Shown one piece after another: positions 37,891-48,400 of a DNA stretch of 64,000 nt. Location of the stretch: assembly GCF_017377875.1 (NCBI RefSeq), contig NZ_CP070975.1, positions 1,550,001-1,614,000 on the forward strand, given 5' to 3'. Below the pieces are notes generated by a model. That model worked only from the letters and a program-made list of their open reading frames with translations, was not told the origin of the DNA and did no database searches. This DNA is from Alcaligenes sp. SORT26 (GTDB lineage Bacteria; Pseudomonadota; Gammaproteobacteria; Burkholderiales; Burkholderiaceae_B). A program made the position numbers and the translations under genes. Positions within the stretch are counted from its first letter, which is position 1; every line of letters starts with the position of its first letter.

Positions 37891-38343
37891 TCAAAGTAAA
37901 TCTTTGTCGCCTGCCTTTAACAGCGCACTTTCCCAATTGCCCAGCAAGGTAATCAACTGCGACAAGTCCTGATCGGAGAAGTCCTGCAACATGGCCTCGA
38001 CCAGACGGCGGCGGCGCGGCAAGGTGGCCTCGACCAGCTCACGACCCGCAGGGCTCAGGCGCACATTGGTCAGCCGGTTGTCCTGCTCATCGGTGAAGCG
38101 TTCGATCAAGCCCAAAGACTCGATGCTTTTAAGCTGGCGCGTCACCGCAGCCGGATCAATGCGCAATAAACGCACCAACTGCTTTTGAGACAGGCAGCCA
38201 TCCTCTTGATGCAAACAGATCAGGACACGCCAGCGCGGTAAGGGCATGCCCAATTGCTGGTCAAACGCCGCCATCAAGCTGCGATACGTGCGCCCCAACT
38301 GCTGAGCCGCTTGAAGTTGTGGAAATTCATTCATCATGTTCAA
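37891..38343 (-). CDS. MarR family transcriptional regulator
   Basis: A 150-residue winged-helix regulator. The recognition part is KQLVRLLRIDPAAVTRQLKSIESLGLIERF, followed by the wing DEQDNRLTNVRLSPAGREL. MarR proteins usually sense phenolic compounds or drugs and repress efflux genes. It overlaps the end of the DHA2 transporter gene by four bases (ATGA) and is transcribed after it, so it likely controls that transporter by feedback. Confidence 0.9.
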   Translation of the reverse strand: MNMMNEFPQLQAAQQLGRTYRSLMAAFDQQLGMPLPRWRVLICLHQEDGCLSQKQLVRLLRIDPAAVTRQLKSIESLGLIERFTDEQDNRLTNVRLSPAGRELVEATLPRRRRLVEAMLQDFSDQDLSQLITLLGNWESALLKAGDKDLL

Positions 38344-39914
38344 GACTGTTCTTGACGATTAAATCGTATGGGCGGCACTTTGCGTACCCAATAAAAACAC
38401 CAGACTATCAACAGCAAGGTAATGGCCATACCCATATTGACGGCATGCGCCAGGGCGTCGCGGGCCAGGCCCAGATACATCTGCCCGTCTTGTCCTGCCT
38501 GTTCCAGAAACTGCGTCTGCTGGCTCACACTCATCAGCACTTGCGGGTCTTGCAGGGAGTGGACCAGAGTAGAGGGCAAGGCCGTTAATTGCGTGCGGAT
38601 GGCTTCACCGTACTGGTAGTTGATCAGGGTGCCAACGACCGCGGTACCCAACATGCCACCCACCATGCGCATGGACTGTAGCATGGCCGTGGCAATACCC
38701 AGCATGGAGCGCTCTACAATTTCCTGCGCAAAAACGGTCAGATTCGGCATGATGCAGCCTATGCCCGTCCCGGCCAGCGTGGCATACATCACAAAGTGCC
38801 AATACGGATCGGTTTTCTTGATGAACACCATGCCCAGGCAGGCAATCCCCAGCAGTATCAGCCCCAGATACAGCATGCGATTGGGGTGGCGCAGTCGCGT
38901 AATAGTACGGCCATTAATAATACTGCCCACGGTAATGAATACCACCAGGGGCGTAATCAATAAACCGGCTGTTTGCGGGCGCAGGCCATAGCCACCTTGC
39001 AGCAATAAAGGCGCATAGAACAACAGCCCAAACAAGATGAAGCCCAAGCCAGCCGACAGAATCAACAAGGACAACTGGGCAGGACTGCTGAACAGGACCA
39101 GCGGCAAGAGCGGTTCGTCGACACGACGCTCCCAGGCCACCAGCAGAACAAAAGCCCCCAGACTGCACAATCCCAGCAAGACCATCACATAGCTGCCGCC
39201 GTATTGAGGCAACAACTCTACCAAGAGCTGAATACACGCCAGGCCCACCATGAGCAAAAAGGCACCCAGCCAATCCAGACGCACCTTGGTCTGACGAAAA
39301 TGGCGAATCTGCGGCAAGTAACGATAAACAAAATACAGGCTCAGCAAACCAACAGGCAAATTCACATAGAACACCGAGCGCCAGCCGTAGTGTTCCGTCA
39401 GAATCCCACCCAGAAACGGCCCCACGCCATTGGCGATACCAAATGAGGCACTGAGCATGACCTGCCAGCGCAAGCGCACACGCGGATCAGGAAACAGATC
39501 GGGCACACAGGCGAAAGCCGTACCTACCAGCATGCCCCCGGCAATCCCTTGCAAAGCGCGGGCCAGAACCAGTTGCAACATGCTTTGCGACATGCCGCAC
39601 AGCACAGACGCCAAGGTAAACAAGACAATGGACACCAGCACAAAACGGCGGCGGCCGTAGAAATCCCCCAGGCGGCCGAAGATAGGCACAGTAATCACCG
39701 AGGTCAGCAAATACGCGGTTGCGACCCAGGCATACAGTTCAAAGCCGTGAAGCTCGGACACAATTGTCGGCAAGGCGGTCCCCACCACTGTCTGATCGAT
39801 CGCCACCAACATCACCACAAAGCACAAACCCATCATCGCCAGAATGGATTCTGTAACGGATAAAACGCGCCCCGGTGTCTTTTGCGGTGTTTCTGAGAGG
39901 TTTACCATTTTCAT
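38340..39914 (-). CDS. DHA2-family MFS multidrug transporter (EmrB/QacA type)
   Basis: A 524-residue, fourteen-span pump. Motif D1-like DQTVVGTALPTIVSEL is in span 1, then WVATAYLLTSVITVPIFGRLGDFYGRRRFV with the loop 2-3 motif, and motif C in the fifth span (ASFGIANGVGPFLGGILTEHYGWR). EmrB-type pumps export hydrophobic drugs through a partner EmrA; no emrA is next to it. The MarR gene overlaps its end. Confidence 0.9.
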   Translation of the reverse strand: MKMVNLSETPQKTPGRVLSVTESILAMMGLCFVVMLVAIDQTVVGTALPTIVSELHGFELYAWVATAYLLTSVITVPIFGRLGDFYGRRRFVLVSIVLFTLASVLCGMSQSMLQLVLARALQGIAGGMLVGTAFACVPDLFPDPRVRLRWQVMLSASFGIANGVGPFLGGILTEHYGWRSVFYVNLPVGLLSLYFVYRYLPQIRHFRQTKVRLDWLGAFLLMVGLACIQLLVELLPQYGGSYVMVLLGLCSLGAFVLLVAWERRVDEPLLPLVLFSSPAQLSLLILSAGLGFILFGLLFYAPLLLQGGYGLRPQTAGLLITPLVVFITVGSIINGRTITRLRHPNRMLYLGLILLGIACLGMVFIKKTDPYWHFVMYATLAGTGIGCIMPNLTVFAQEIVERSMLGIATAMLQSMRMVGGMLGTAVVGTLINYQYGEAIRTQLTALPSTLVHSLQDPQVLMSVSQQTQFLEQAGQDGQMYLGLARDALAHAVNMGMAITLLLIVWCFYWVRKVPPIRFNRQEQS

Positions 39915-40071
39915 TGACCATGCAATTATTGCCTAGTCAATCATTTTACGAGAGCGATAAAAACCTGACAAGCACTGCCTGAATCAAACCCTGACCCGCT
40001 ATCCCGGTACACAATAGCGATCATCCGGAAAGCTTGGCTTTCCAAACGAATCTGCCCCACAGGAAAAACGT

Positions 40072-40797
40072 ATGAATATCATGATTGTTGGTGCCAGCAT
40101 GGGTCTGGGACGCGCCTTGATGGACGGCTTGGCCCAGGATGGCAACACACTGTATGGCGTGGCCAGACGGCCACCTAGCTCCTTGGGCAGCTCTCTAAGA
40201 CCGGATCCCAGCTCCAATCAGCACTGGATATGCGCCGATTTGTCCCAACCGGACACCGCCAGCCAATTGGCAGCCGCCTGCCCGGACTCGCTGGACGTAC
40301 TGGTCTACAACCTGGGGATTTGGGAAGACACGGCATTCAGTGATGAATACGATTTTCTGTCACAAAGCGATCAGGCCATTCGCCGTCTGGTCGACGTGAA
40401 TCTGACTGGGGCCTTGTTGGTCATACGTCACTTGCTGCCCCATTTATTGCGCAGCAAACAGCCTCGCTTGATTCTGACGGGGTCGACCTCGGGTCTGCGT
40501 CAAAGCGGACGACCAGAAGTCGCTTTTGGCGCGACGAAATTTGCCTTGAATGGTTTGGCTGACAGCCTGCGCGAAGGCTATAGAGATCAAGGGCTGGCAG
40601 TAAGCTGCCTGCAACTGGGCTATCTGAATACAGAAGATGGCCTGGATGTTCCCTTGCACACGGCGGCTGAACGGGATCAGGGCGAGACCATCCCGGTCCA
40701 TGACGTGCTCACCATTGTGCGCAGCCTGCTGCAACTGTCTCCGGCCAGTTTTATACGCGAGCTGATCCTGCCTGCCCTGCGTGATCCACGCTTCTAA
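40072..40797 (+). CDS. SDR-fold protein with Phe in place of the catalytic Tyr
   Basis: A 241-residue short-chain dehydrogenase fold. The cofactor motif is GASMGLG (residues 7-13), the active serines lie in ILTGSTSGL (138, 140) and the lysine is Lys156. The tyrosine of the YxxxK motif is replaced by Phe152 (AFGATKFAL). The usual NNAG motif reads YNLGI. The protein may bind NAD(P) without normal oxidoreductase chemistry, or use a different residue. It is alone and faces the MFS-MarR pair. Confidence 0.82.
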   Translation: MNIMIVGASMGLGRALMDGLAQDGNTLYGVARRPPSSLGSSLRPDPSSNQHWICADLSQPDTASQLAAACPDSLDVLVYNLGIWEDTAFSDEYDFLSQSDQAIRRLVDVNLTGALLVIRHLLPHLLRSKQPRLILTGSTSGLRQSGRPEVAFGATKFALNGLADSLREGYRDQGLAVSCLQLGYLNTEDGLDVPLHTAAERDQGETIPVHDVLTIVRSLLQLSPASFIRELILPALRDPRF

Positions 40798-40867
40798 ACA
40801 TCAAAACAAGCGGATCCCGTTCCTGAGATATTGAACAAAAAGCTTGGACTCTATACCTGGGCCCCAT

Positions 40868-40902
40868 AAAAAAAGGGAGTGTTTTCACACTCCCTTTTTT
40901 CT
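40868..40902. terminator. Bidirectional terminator after the SDR and DUF1330 genes
   Basis: Stem aaaagggagtgt / acactccctttt with a loop of four bases and A/T tracts on both sides (40869-40900). It lies between the convergent SDR and DUF1330 genes. Confidence 0.92.
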
Positions 40903-40929
40903 GCCTGACTGCGTGGTATAGCCCGCTTT

Positions 40930-41214
40930 TTACAGACCTTGCACCACGTACATGGTCATTTTGGCAGCGCCTTCACGTGCTTTACGGGCACGACGGTATT
41001 CCTCGGAATCGTGGAAAGCCTGAGCCTGTTCCAATGTGTCGAACTCCATCACCACGGTACGCAAAGGCGCATTGCCTTCCAGAGTGACCGTTTCACCGCC
41101 ACGCACCAACACTTTCACGTTGTGGGTTTTCATGGCGATGCTGGAAAACTCCTGGTACTGCTTGTACTGCTCGGGGTTGGTAACTTCGACATTAGCAATC
41201 AAAAATGCGGACAT
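40930..41214 (-). CDS. DUF1330 domain protein
   Basis: A 94-residue protein with a dimeric alpha/beta-barrel (ferredoxin-like) fold: AFLIANVEVTNPEQYKQYQEF and VVMEFDTLEQAQAFHDSEEYRRAR are the diagnostic strands and helices of DUF1330. The function of the family is unknown. It lies 18 bases downstream of kdsA and ends at the terminator, so it is probably the last gene of that transcript. Confidence 0.88.
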   Translation of the reverse strand: MSAFLIANVEVTNPEQYKQYQEFSSIAMKTHNVKVLVRGGETVTLEGNAPLRTVVMEFDTLEQAQAFHDSEEYRRARKAREGAAKMTMYVVQGL

Positions 41215-41232
41215 AGTGTCTCCAAACTACGT

Positions 41233-42084
41233 TTAATAGCCGTGCTGCAAGGCACCGCTGTTTTTAACAATCGAATCGATCTGTTGCAGTGTCCGCAGCA
41301 AATCTGCCATCTGCGACAGAGGGACAGCATTCGGGCCGTCAGACAAGGCCTTGTCCGGATCAGGGTGGGTTTCCATGAACACGCCCGACACACCCGCTGC
41401 GACAGCAGCACGCGCCAGAACAGGCACAAATTCACGCTGACCACCCGATGTCGTGCCCTGCCCGCCTGGCAACTGCACCGAGTGCGTGGCATCAAACACG
41501 ACCGGGCAATCCGTTGCACGCATGATCGCCAAGGAGCGCATGTCGGACACCAGATTGTTGTAGCCAAAGGAAGCACCACGCTCACACACCATGATGGTGG
41601 AGCCATCCCCGCCCATTTCCATCGCCGCTGCACGGGCCTTTGCCACCACCTGCACCATATCCTGAGGAGCCAGGAACTGGCCCTTCTTGATATTCACGGG
41701 TTTCAGGGTAGCGGCACAAGCCTGGATAAAGTCGGTCTGACGGCACAGAAAAGCGGGTGTTTGCAGCACATCCACGACGGCAGCCACATCATCAACCTGA
41801 TCTTTATCATGCACATCGGTCAGAACCGGCACTTTGTAGTGCGAGCGCACATCCGCCAGAATTTGCAGACCTTCCGCCATGCCGGGACCTCGGTACGACT
41901 TGTCCGAACTCCGGTTGGCCTTGTCAAACGAGCTTTTGTAGATAAAGGGGATACCCAGGGCCGAGGTAATCTCGGCAAGTTGACCCGCTGTATCAAACGC
42001 CATTTGACGCGATTCAATCACACAAGGGCCAGCGATCAGAAAAAAGGGCCGATCCAGGCCAACGTCGTAACCGCATAAATCCAT
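41233..42084 (-). CDS. kdsA: 3-deoxy-8-phosphooctulonate synthase (metal-dependent class)
   Basis: A 283-residue TIM-barrel enzyme that joins phosphoenolpyruvate and arabinose 5-phosphate to make Kdo-8-phosphate for [12 protein letters not shown] and SYRGPGM form the substrate site. Cys21 (IAGPCVIES) is the metal-ligand cysteine of class II enzymes, while Escherichia coli has Asn there; the other ligands His and Glu lie in [11 protein letters not shown] and [11 protein letters not shown] 42084 has GAGG six bases upstream; the longer form from 42120 is not supported. Confidence 0.95.
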   Translation of the reverse strand: MDLCGYDVGLDRPFFLIAGPCVIESRQMAFDTAGQLAEITSALGIPFIYKSSFDKANRSSDKSYRGPGMAEGLQILADVRSHYKVPVLTDVHDKDQVDDVAAVVDVLQTPAFLCRQTDFIQACAATLKPVNIKKGQFLAPQDMVQVVAKARAAAMEMGGDGSTIMVCERGASFGYNNLVSDMRSLAIMRATDCPVVFDATHSVQLPGGQGTTSGGQREFVPVLARAAVAAGVSGVFMETHPDPDKALSDGPNAVPLSQMADLLRTLQQIDSIVKNSGALQHGY

Positions 42085-42160
42085 AATAGACCTCGTTTCA
42101 GTATTGCTGCATTCTCCCACATTCCTGACGGCGATGCTGCACTGCAGTGCAGCATGCCTG

Positions 42161-42541
42161 TCAGCCCAATCGTTCGGAGATTTCGATCAGGTTCAAGTCC
42201 GGGTCGCGCACATAGACAGAGCGAATCGGGCCAGTAGCCCCCGTACGCTGCACCGGCCCTTCAATAATGGGCCAGCCTTGTGACTGCAAATGCTCGATTA
42301 CCTGCTCCAGCGGAATGCTGGCGATAAAACACAGGTCCAGCGCCCCCGGCACCGGCAAATACGCCTTGGGCTCGAACTCCTGCCCGCGCACATGCAAATT
42401 GATCTTTTGCGAGCCAAAGCTGAAAGCAATCCGCCCTTGCCCAAAGACTTCCTGCTTCATACCCAACACGTGCGTATAAAAATGGGTGGTGGCTTGCGGG
42501 TCAGTACAGGTCAGCACCAAATGATCCAACTGTTCGATCAT
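42161..42541 (-). CDS. VOC family protein (glyoxalase/dioxygenase-like)
   Basis: A 126-residue protein with two VOC modules: [27 protein letters not shown] and [18 protein letters not shown]. Candidate metal ligands are His7 of the first strand, a His of the central INLHVRG segment and Glu of the last motif. The start ATG 42541 has GGGAG five bases upstream. It lies between pyrG, whose terminator separates it, and kdsA. The substrate is not known. Confidence 0.87.
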   Translation of the reverse strand: MIEQLDHLVLTCTDPQATTHFYTHVLGMKQEVFGQGRIAFSFGSQKINLHVRGQEFEPKAYLPVPGALDLCFIASIPLEQVIEHLQSQGWPIIEGPVQRTGATGPIRSVYVRDPDLNLIEISERLG

Positions 42542-42584
42542 GCTTACTCCCAGGAAAGCGGGCAACACATTCTGTCACCCGGAA

Positions 42585-42610
42585 TGAAAAAGCCCGCGTA
42601 GCGCGGGCCT
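42585..42610 (-). terminator. Intrinsic terminator of pyrG
   Basis: Stem gcccgcg / cgcgggc (42592-42598 and 42602-42608) followed on the minus strand by a T-run. It lies 20 bases after the pyrG stop codon. Confidence 0.88.
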
Positions 42611-42629
42611 TTTCAGTCATACCAAATTA

Positions 42630-44294
<1,665 letters not shown>

Positions 44295-44423
44295 TCAAAT
44301 CAGGCGATAGCGGGAAATTTGGATTATAACGGCAAGCGCCCATGCTTGGCGACCTGACAAGTGGCATTTCACAGCGGAAATACCACTTGCCTTGCAACTA
44401 TTGACAACAGAGAGAGCTGGCGC

Positions 44424-46208
44424 TCAGATCGCTTGCGTCCTTTGCTCAAGCCACTTACGTGCATCACCCTGAACACGCGGCAAGAGGCGTTCACGCACTT
44501 GTTGATGATATTCATTGAGCCACTTGCGCTCGGCCACCGTCAGTAGTGCGGCATCTATACAACGCGTATCGATAGGACACAGGGTCAGGGTTTCAAAACG
44601 CAGAAACTGCCCATACTCGCTGCGCATGGCCGGGACAGCAGCGACCAGATTCTCGATCCGTATGCCCCACTGACCAGGACGGTACAGCCCGGGCTCATTG
44701 GACGTAATCATGCCAGCACGCATGGCCGAGTGCGGGCCGATGCGACCGCGCCAGGAAATGGACTGCGGGCCTTCGTGCACATTCATGAAGTAACCCACGC
44801 CGTGGCCGGTGCCGTGACCAAAGTCCAGGCCCTGCTCCCACAAAGGCTGACGAGCCAGCACATCAATTTGCTGACCGGCAATGCCTTCGGGAAACACCAG
44901 CATAGACAAGGACACCATGCCTTTGAGCACCAGCGTGAAATCACGAATCTGCTCGACAGATACCTGACCTACCGGCACCACACGGGTAATGTCGGTCGTC
45001 CCACCCTGATACTGCCCACCCGAATCGATCAACAGCAAACCATTACCATCAATGCGGGCATGCGACTGCTGGGTAGCCTGATAGTGCGGCATGGCACCAT
45101 TGGCGTTATAGGCGGCAATCGTGCCAAAACTGGGGCTGACAAAGCCTTCCTGACGGGCACGGGCGGCGCAGATATGTTCATCCACATCCAGCTCATTCAC
45201 TTCGCTTTGCTGTTCAAACCAGGCAAAGAACTCGCACAAGGCAGCGCCGTCTTTCTCCATGGTTTCGCGCACATGGTCCAGCTCGGCATCGGTCTTGCAG
45301 GACTTGAGCAATTGAGCGGGGTTGATGTACTCGACCACATTCAAATGGGCGGCCAACTGGGCGGCCCAGGCCGTGGTCCGGGCCATATCCAGCAGGATAG
45401 GCATGGACGCGGGCAAAGCGCGCATGAAGGAGGACAGCTCGGTATAGCCTTGCACCTGGACACCGTCCAGAGCTAGCGCTTCCTGAATACCTGCCGACAG
45501 TTTGTTGCTATCAACAAACAGGAACGCCTGATCCGGGCCAATCAGCAAGTACGACAAAAATACCGGGTTATAGGACACATCGCTGCCGCGCAGATTCAAG
45601 GTCCAGGCAATATCATCCAGTGCGCTGAGCAAATGCCAGTGAGCGCCCTGCTCCTGCATGGCGGCTCGGGTACTGTTCAGGTTTTCCTGACGAGTGCGGC
45701 AGGCAAAAGGAGGTAAATGCTCCACCACTTGGCCAACAGGCGCTGCAGGCCGGTCTGCCCAGATTGGACTGAGCAGATCGGCTTCCAGCACCCATTCCAG
45801 TTCCTGCTCTTGCGTGGCTTTTTTCCAGGCCAGCAAACTTTGCGCCGAGACCGACTGACTATCCAGGGCCACACGCGACTGGGCGGGCAGATTATTCGCC
45901 AGCCAGTCAGCCGGTTCAGGTACTCCAGCATCACCCGCACGTTGCAATTGAATGCCACTGCCCTCCAATTCCTTGGCTGCCTGCTCCCAATAGCGGCTAT
46001 CGGTCCACAAACCGGCCCAATCTGCCGTCACTACCAAAAGGCCCGCCGAGCCCACAAAACCACTGAGCCATTGACGGCTCTTCCAGCGATCTGGCAGATA
46101 TTCAGACAGATGGGGATCTGATGTAGGCCAAATGCTGGCCTGCACCGACTGAAATTGCATTTGTTCGCGCAGCGCCTGCAAGCGTGCGGTAACGGGGGTA
46201 TGGGCCAT
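44424..46208 (-). CDS. Aminopeptidase P family protein (Xaa-Pro aminopeptidase)
   Basis: A 594-residue metallopeptidase of the M24 family. It has three parts: an N-terminal creatinase-like domain, a second similar domain and a C-terminal pita-bread catalytic domain. Visible catalytic segments are LLIDSGGQYQGGTTDITR (two Asp), GHGTGHGVGYFMNVHEGP (His) and MITSNEPGLYRPGQWGIRIENL (two Glu). It removes an N-terminal residue before proline. ATG 46208 follows AAGGAAG; the longer in-frame start at 46253 has no such site. Confidence 0.92.
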   Translation of the reverse strand: MAHTPVTARLQALREQMQFQSVQASIWPTSDPHLSEYLPDRWKSRQWLSGFVGSAGLLVVTADWAGLWTDSRYWEQAAKELEGSGIQLQRAGDAGVPEPADWLANNLPAQSRVALDSQSVSAQSLLAWKKATQEQELEWVLEADLLSPIWADRPAAPVGQVVEHLPPFACRTRQENLNSTRAAMQEQGAHWHLLSALDDIAWTLNLRGSDVSYNPVFLSYLLIGPDQAFLFVDSNKLSAGIQEALALDGVQVQGYTELSSFMRALPASMPILLDMARTTAWAAQLAAHLNVVEYINPAQLLKSCKTDAELDHVRETMEKDGAALCEFFAWFEQQSEVNELDVDEHICAARARQEGFVSPSFGTIAAYNANGAMPHYQATQQSHARIDGNGLLLIDSGGQYQGGTTDITRVVPVGQVSVEQIRDFTLVLKGMVSLSMLVFPEGIAGQQIDVLARQPLWEQGLDFGHGTGHGVGYFMNVHEGPQSISWRGRIGPHSAMRAGMITSNEPGLYRPGQWGIRIENLVAAVPAMRSEYGQFLRFETLTLCPIDTRCIDAALLTVAERKWLNEYHQQVRERLLPRVQGDARKWLEQRTQAI

Positions 46209-46251
46209 GCCAACTTCCTTTACATAGACAGCGTTCACGCACCGATCAAAC

Positions 46252-46288
46252 ATAAAAAAAGCTCCGACTCGCGCCGAAGCTTTTTTAG
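46252..46288 (-). terminator. Intrinsic terminator of the scoA-scoB pair
   Basis: On the minus strand gcttcggc-gcga-gtcggagc with two wobble pairs, followed by a T-run. It lies 14 bases after the scoB stop codon. Confidence 0.75.
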
Positions 46289-46301
46289 CCAGAGAAACCG
46301 A

Positions 46302-46955
46302 TCAGGCCACAGCGCTGACGTCCAGCGGGACGCCTGTCTTGGACTGAATGTACTCAAGGCTGACTTCTGGTGCCAACTCAAGCAACTTTAAACCATTTTC
46401 CGTCACTTCCATCACTCCCAGATCGGTAATGATGAGGTCAACCACACCCACGCCCGTCAGGGGCAAGGTGCAAGCAGGCAGAATTTTCAGGTCTTCAGTA
46501 CCGTCTTTCTTGGTGGCTACATGCTCCATCAGAACCACGACGCGACCGACGCCAGCGACCAGATCCATGGCACCGCCCATGCCCTTGATCATCTTGCCGG
46601 GAATCATCCAGTTGGCCAGATCGCCCTTTTCCGACACCTGCATGGCACCCAGAATCGCAATATTGATCTTGCCGCCACGAATCATGGCAAACGAATCTGC
46701 CGAGGAAAAAATGGACGAGCCGGGCAAGGTGGTGATGGTTTGCTTGCCAGCGTTGATCAGGTCAGCATCAATCTTGTCCTCAGTTGGGAACGGGCCGATA
46801 CCCAGCAAACCGTTTTCCGACTGCAGCCAGACCTCAATACCCGCAGGCACGTGGTTGGCAACCAGCGTAGGCAAACCGATACCCAGGTTGACGTAAAAGC
46901 CGTCCTGAAGCTCCAGAGCGGCGCGTGCCGCCATTTGATCTCTATTCCAAGCCAT
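46302..46955 (-). CDS. scoB: 3-oxoacid CoA-transferase, beta subunit
   Basis: A 217-residue subunit of a succinyl-CoA:3-oxoacid CoA-transferase. The catalytic glutamate is Glu47 in [10 protein letters not shown], which forms the acyl-CoA thioester. [32 protein letters not shown] is the other conserved block. With ScoA it moves CoA between succinate and acetoacetate or 3-oxoadipate; the window lacks aromatic-ring genes, so the acetoacetate role is more likely. It follows scoA after a 19-base gap. Confidence 0.92.
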   Translation of the reverse strand: MAWNRDQMAARAALELQDGFYVNLGIGLPTLVANHVPAGIEVWLQSENGLLGIGPFPTEDKIDADLINAGKQTITTLPGSSIFSSADSFAMIRGGKINIAILGAMQVSEKGDLANWMIPGKMIKGMGGAMDLVAGVGRVVVLMEHVATKKDGTEDLKILPACTLPLTGVGVVDLIITDLGVMEVTENGLKLLELAPEVSLEYIQSKTGVPLDVSAVA

Positions 46956-46974
46956 TATTATCTTGCCTCGCTAA

Positions 46975-47673
46975 TCAGGAAGAACGAACGGTACGCTGTT
47001 CAATGCGCTTTTCGGGCTGGGCATTGAGCACGATACGGTGCACGTAAATGCCGGGCAAATGCACATCATCGGGGTCCAGGCTGCCGGTCTCGACAATTTC
47101 CTCGACTTCGACAATGGTGATTTTTCCTGCCATCGCCACGTTCGGGTTGAAGTTGCGTGCTGTTTTGCGGAACACCAGGTTGCCACTACGGTCGGCCTTG
47201 TAGGCTTTGACCAGCGACACGTCCGGCACCAGCGCCTCTTCCATCACATATTGTTGACCGTTGAACTCTCGGATTTCCTTGCCATCGGCCACGATGGTGC
47301 CCACACCCGTTGCGGTGAAAAAGGCCGGGATGCCCGCACCGCCAGCACGCAGCTTTTCAGCCAGCGTACCCTGGGGGGTGAAATCCAGTTCCAGTTCGCC
47401 CGCCAGATACTGGCGCTCAAACTCTTTGTTCTCGCCCACGTAGGAGGAAATCATCTTGCGGATCTGGCGCGTTTCCAGCAATTGCCCCAAACCAAAGCCA
47501 TCCACCCCGGCATTATTGCTAATGCAGGTCAGGTTTTTGACTCCGCTATCGCGCAGCGCAGCAATCAGCGCTTCGGGGATTCCGCACAGGCCGAAACCAC
47601 CCACTGCGACTGTCTGTCCGTCGGCAACGACTCCCTGCAACGCCTCCTTGGCGCTTGGATAGACTTTATTCAA
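46975..47673 (-). CDS. scoA: 3-oxoacid CoA-transferase, alpha subunit
   Basis: A 232-residue subunit, here started with TTG: GGAG lies six bases upstream and the family normally begins [10 protein letters not shown] after the first residue. A longer start at 47742 would add about 23 residues that do not fit. [11 protein letters not shown] (25-34) is the CoA-binding motif, and [11 protein letters not shown] and GTIVADGKE follow. It forms a two-gene operon with scoB, ending in a terminator at 46252. Confidence 0.92.
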   Translation of the reverse strand: MNKVYPSAKEALQGVVADGQTVAVGGFGLCGIPEALIAALRDSGVKNLTCISNNAGVDGFGLGQLLETRQIRKMISSYVGENKEFERQYLAGELELDFTPQGTLAEKLRAGGAGIPAFFTATGVGTIVADGKEIREFNGQQYVMEEALVPDVSLVKAYKADRSGNLVFRKTARNFNPNVAMAGKITIVEVEEIVETGSLDPDDVHLPGIYVHRIVLNAQPEKRIEQRTVRSS

Positions 47674-47795
47674 TTGACTCTCCAATGACTCTTTAATTGG
47701 CCTAAACAGCAAACTTTGTCCAATAATGCCGCTGCGCACCATTGGGCGCTATCAGGCATTCTACGACTTGACTATGCTTTCCGTATACGTAAAGC

Positions 47796-48218
47796 TTAAC
47801 CCTGAAAAACCGAGTGTATCTGTTTACGCTCATCTTCGGTCCAAGGTTGTGAACCGCCTTGGGGGTTAATGGACACCAGCACGCAACGACCGCGCGCATA
47901 AATGACATCGGCTTGATTTGCATCACATACAAAGACTTCCAGCTCAATGCTGCTGCCACCGACCTTCAGCAATTTGTGCACAATCCGCACAGTGGCCGGA
48001 TACAGGATCGAGCGCTGGAAATCCAGGCTGGCATGGGCCAGCACCCCGGTACGTGGTGAAGGTGGCACCATGCCCAGCTTCATCATTAACTGAACACGGG
48101 CTTCCTCGATATAGCGGAAGTAAACCGTATTGTTAACATGATTCATGGCGTCCAGATCACCCCAACGCACGGCAATATCAAAAGTGGCTCCAGCACCAGA
48201 ATCTACAACTTGTGTCAT
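47796..48218 (-). CDS. Acyl-CoA thioesterase (4HBT hotdog fold)
   Basis: A 140-residue hotdog protein of the YbgC/4-hydroxybenzoyl-CoA thioesterase type. RWGDLDAMNHVNNTVYFRYIEEAR holds the putative catalytic Asp23, and HASLDFQRSILYPATVRI is the second strand motif. It hydrolyses an acyl-CoA, but which chain length cannot be told. It is separate from scoA: the gap to its start is 122 bases. Confidence 0.88.
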   Translation of the reverse strand: MTQVVDSGAGATFDIAVRWGDLDAMNHVNNTVYFRYIEEARVQLMMKLGMVPPSPRTGVLAHASLDFQRSILYPATVRIVHKLLKVGGSSIELEVFVCDANQADVIYARGRCVLVSINPQGGSQPWTEDERKQIHSVFQG

Positions 48219-48400
48219 TACATGCTCTCCTTACTGATATTTACTGATGTAGCCAGAGGCAGCCAGATACCGGCTTTTGCCGCTGAACTCAAAACGGGAT
48301 TGCTCAGACTACAATACAATCGACCGTACGCACAGTACACGAATTTCACCCGCCAACAATCAAGAACAAAGCGCTAAGCCGTAATAGGAGATCAGCAGCA

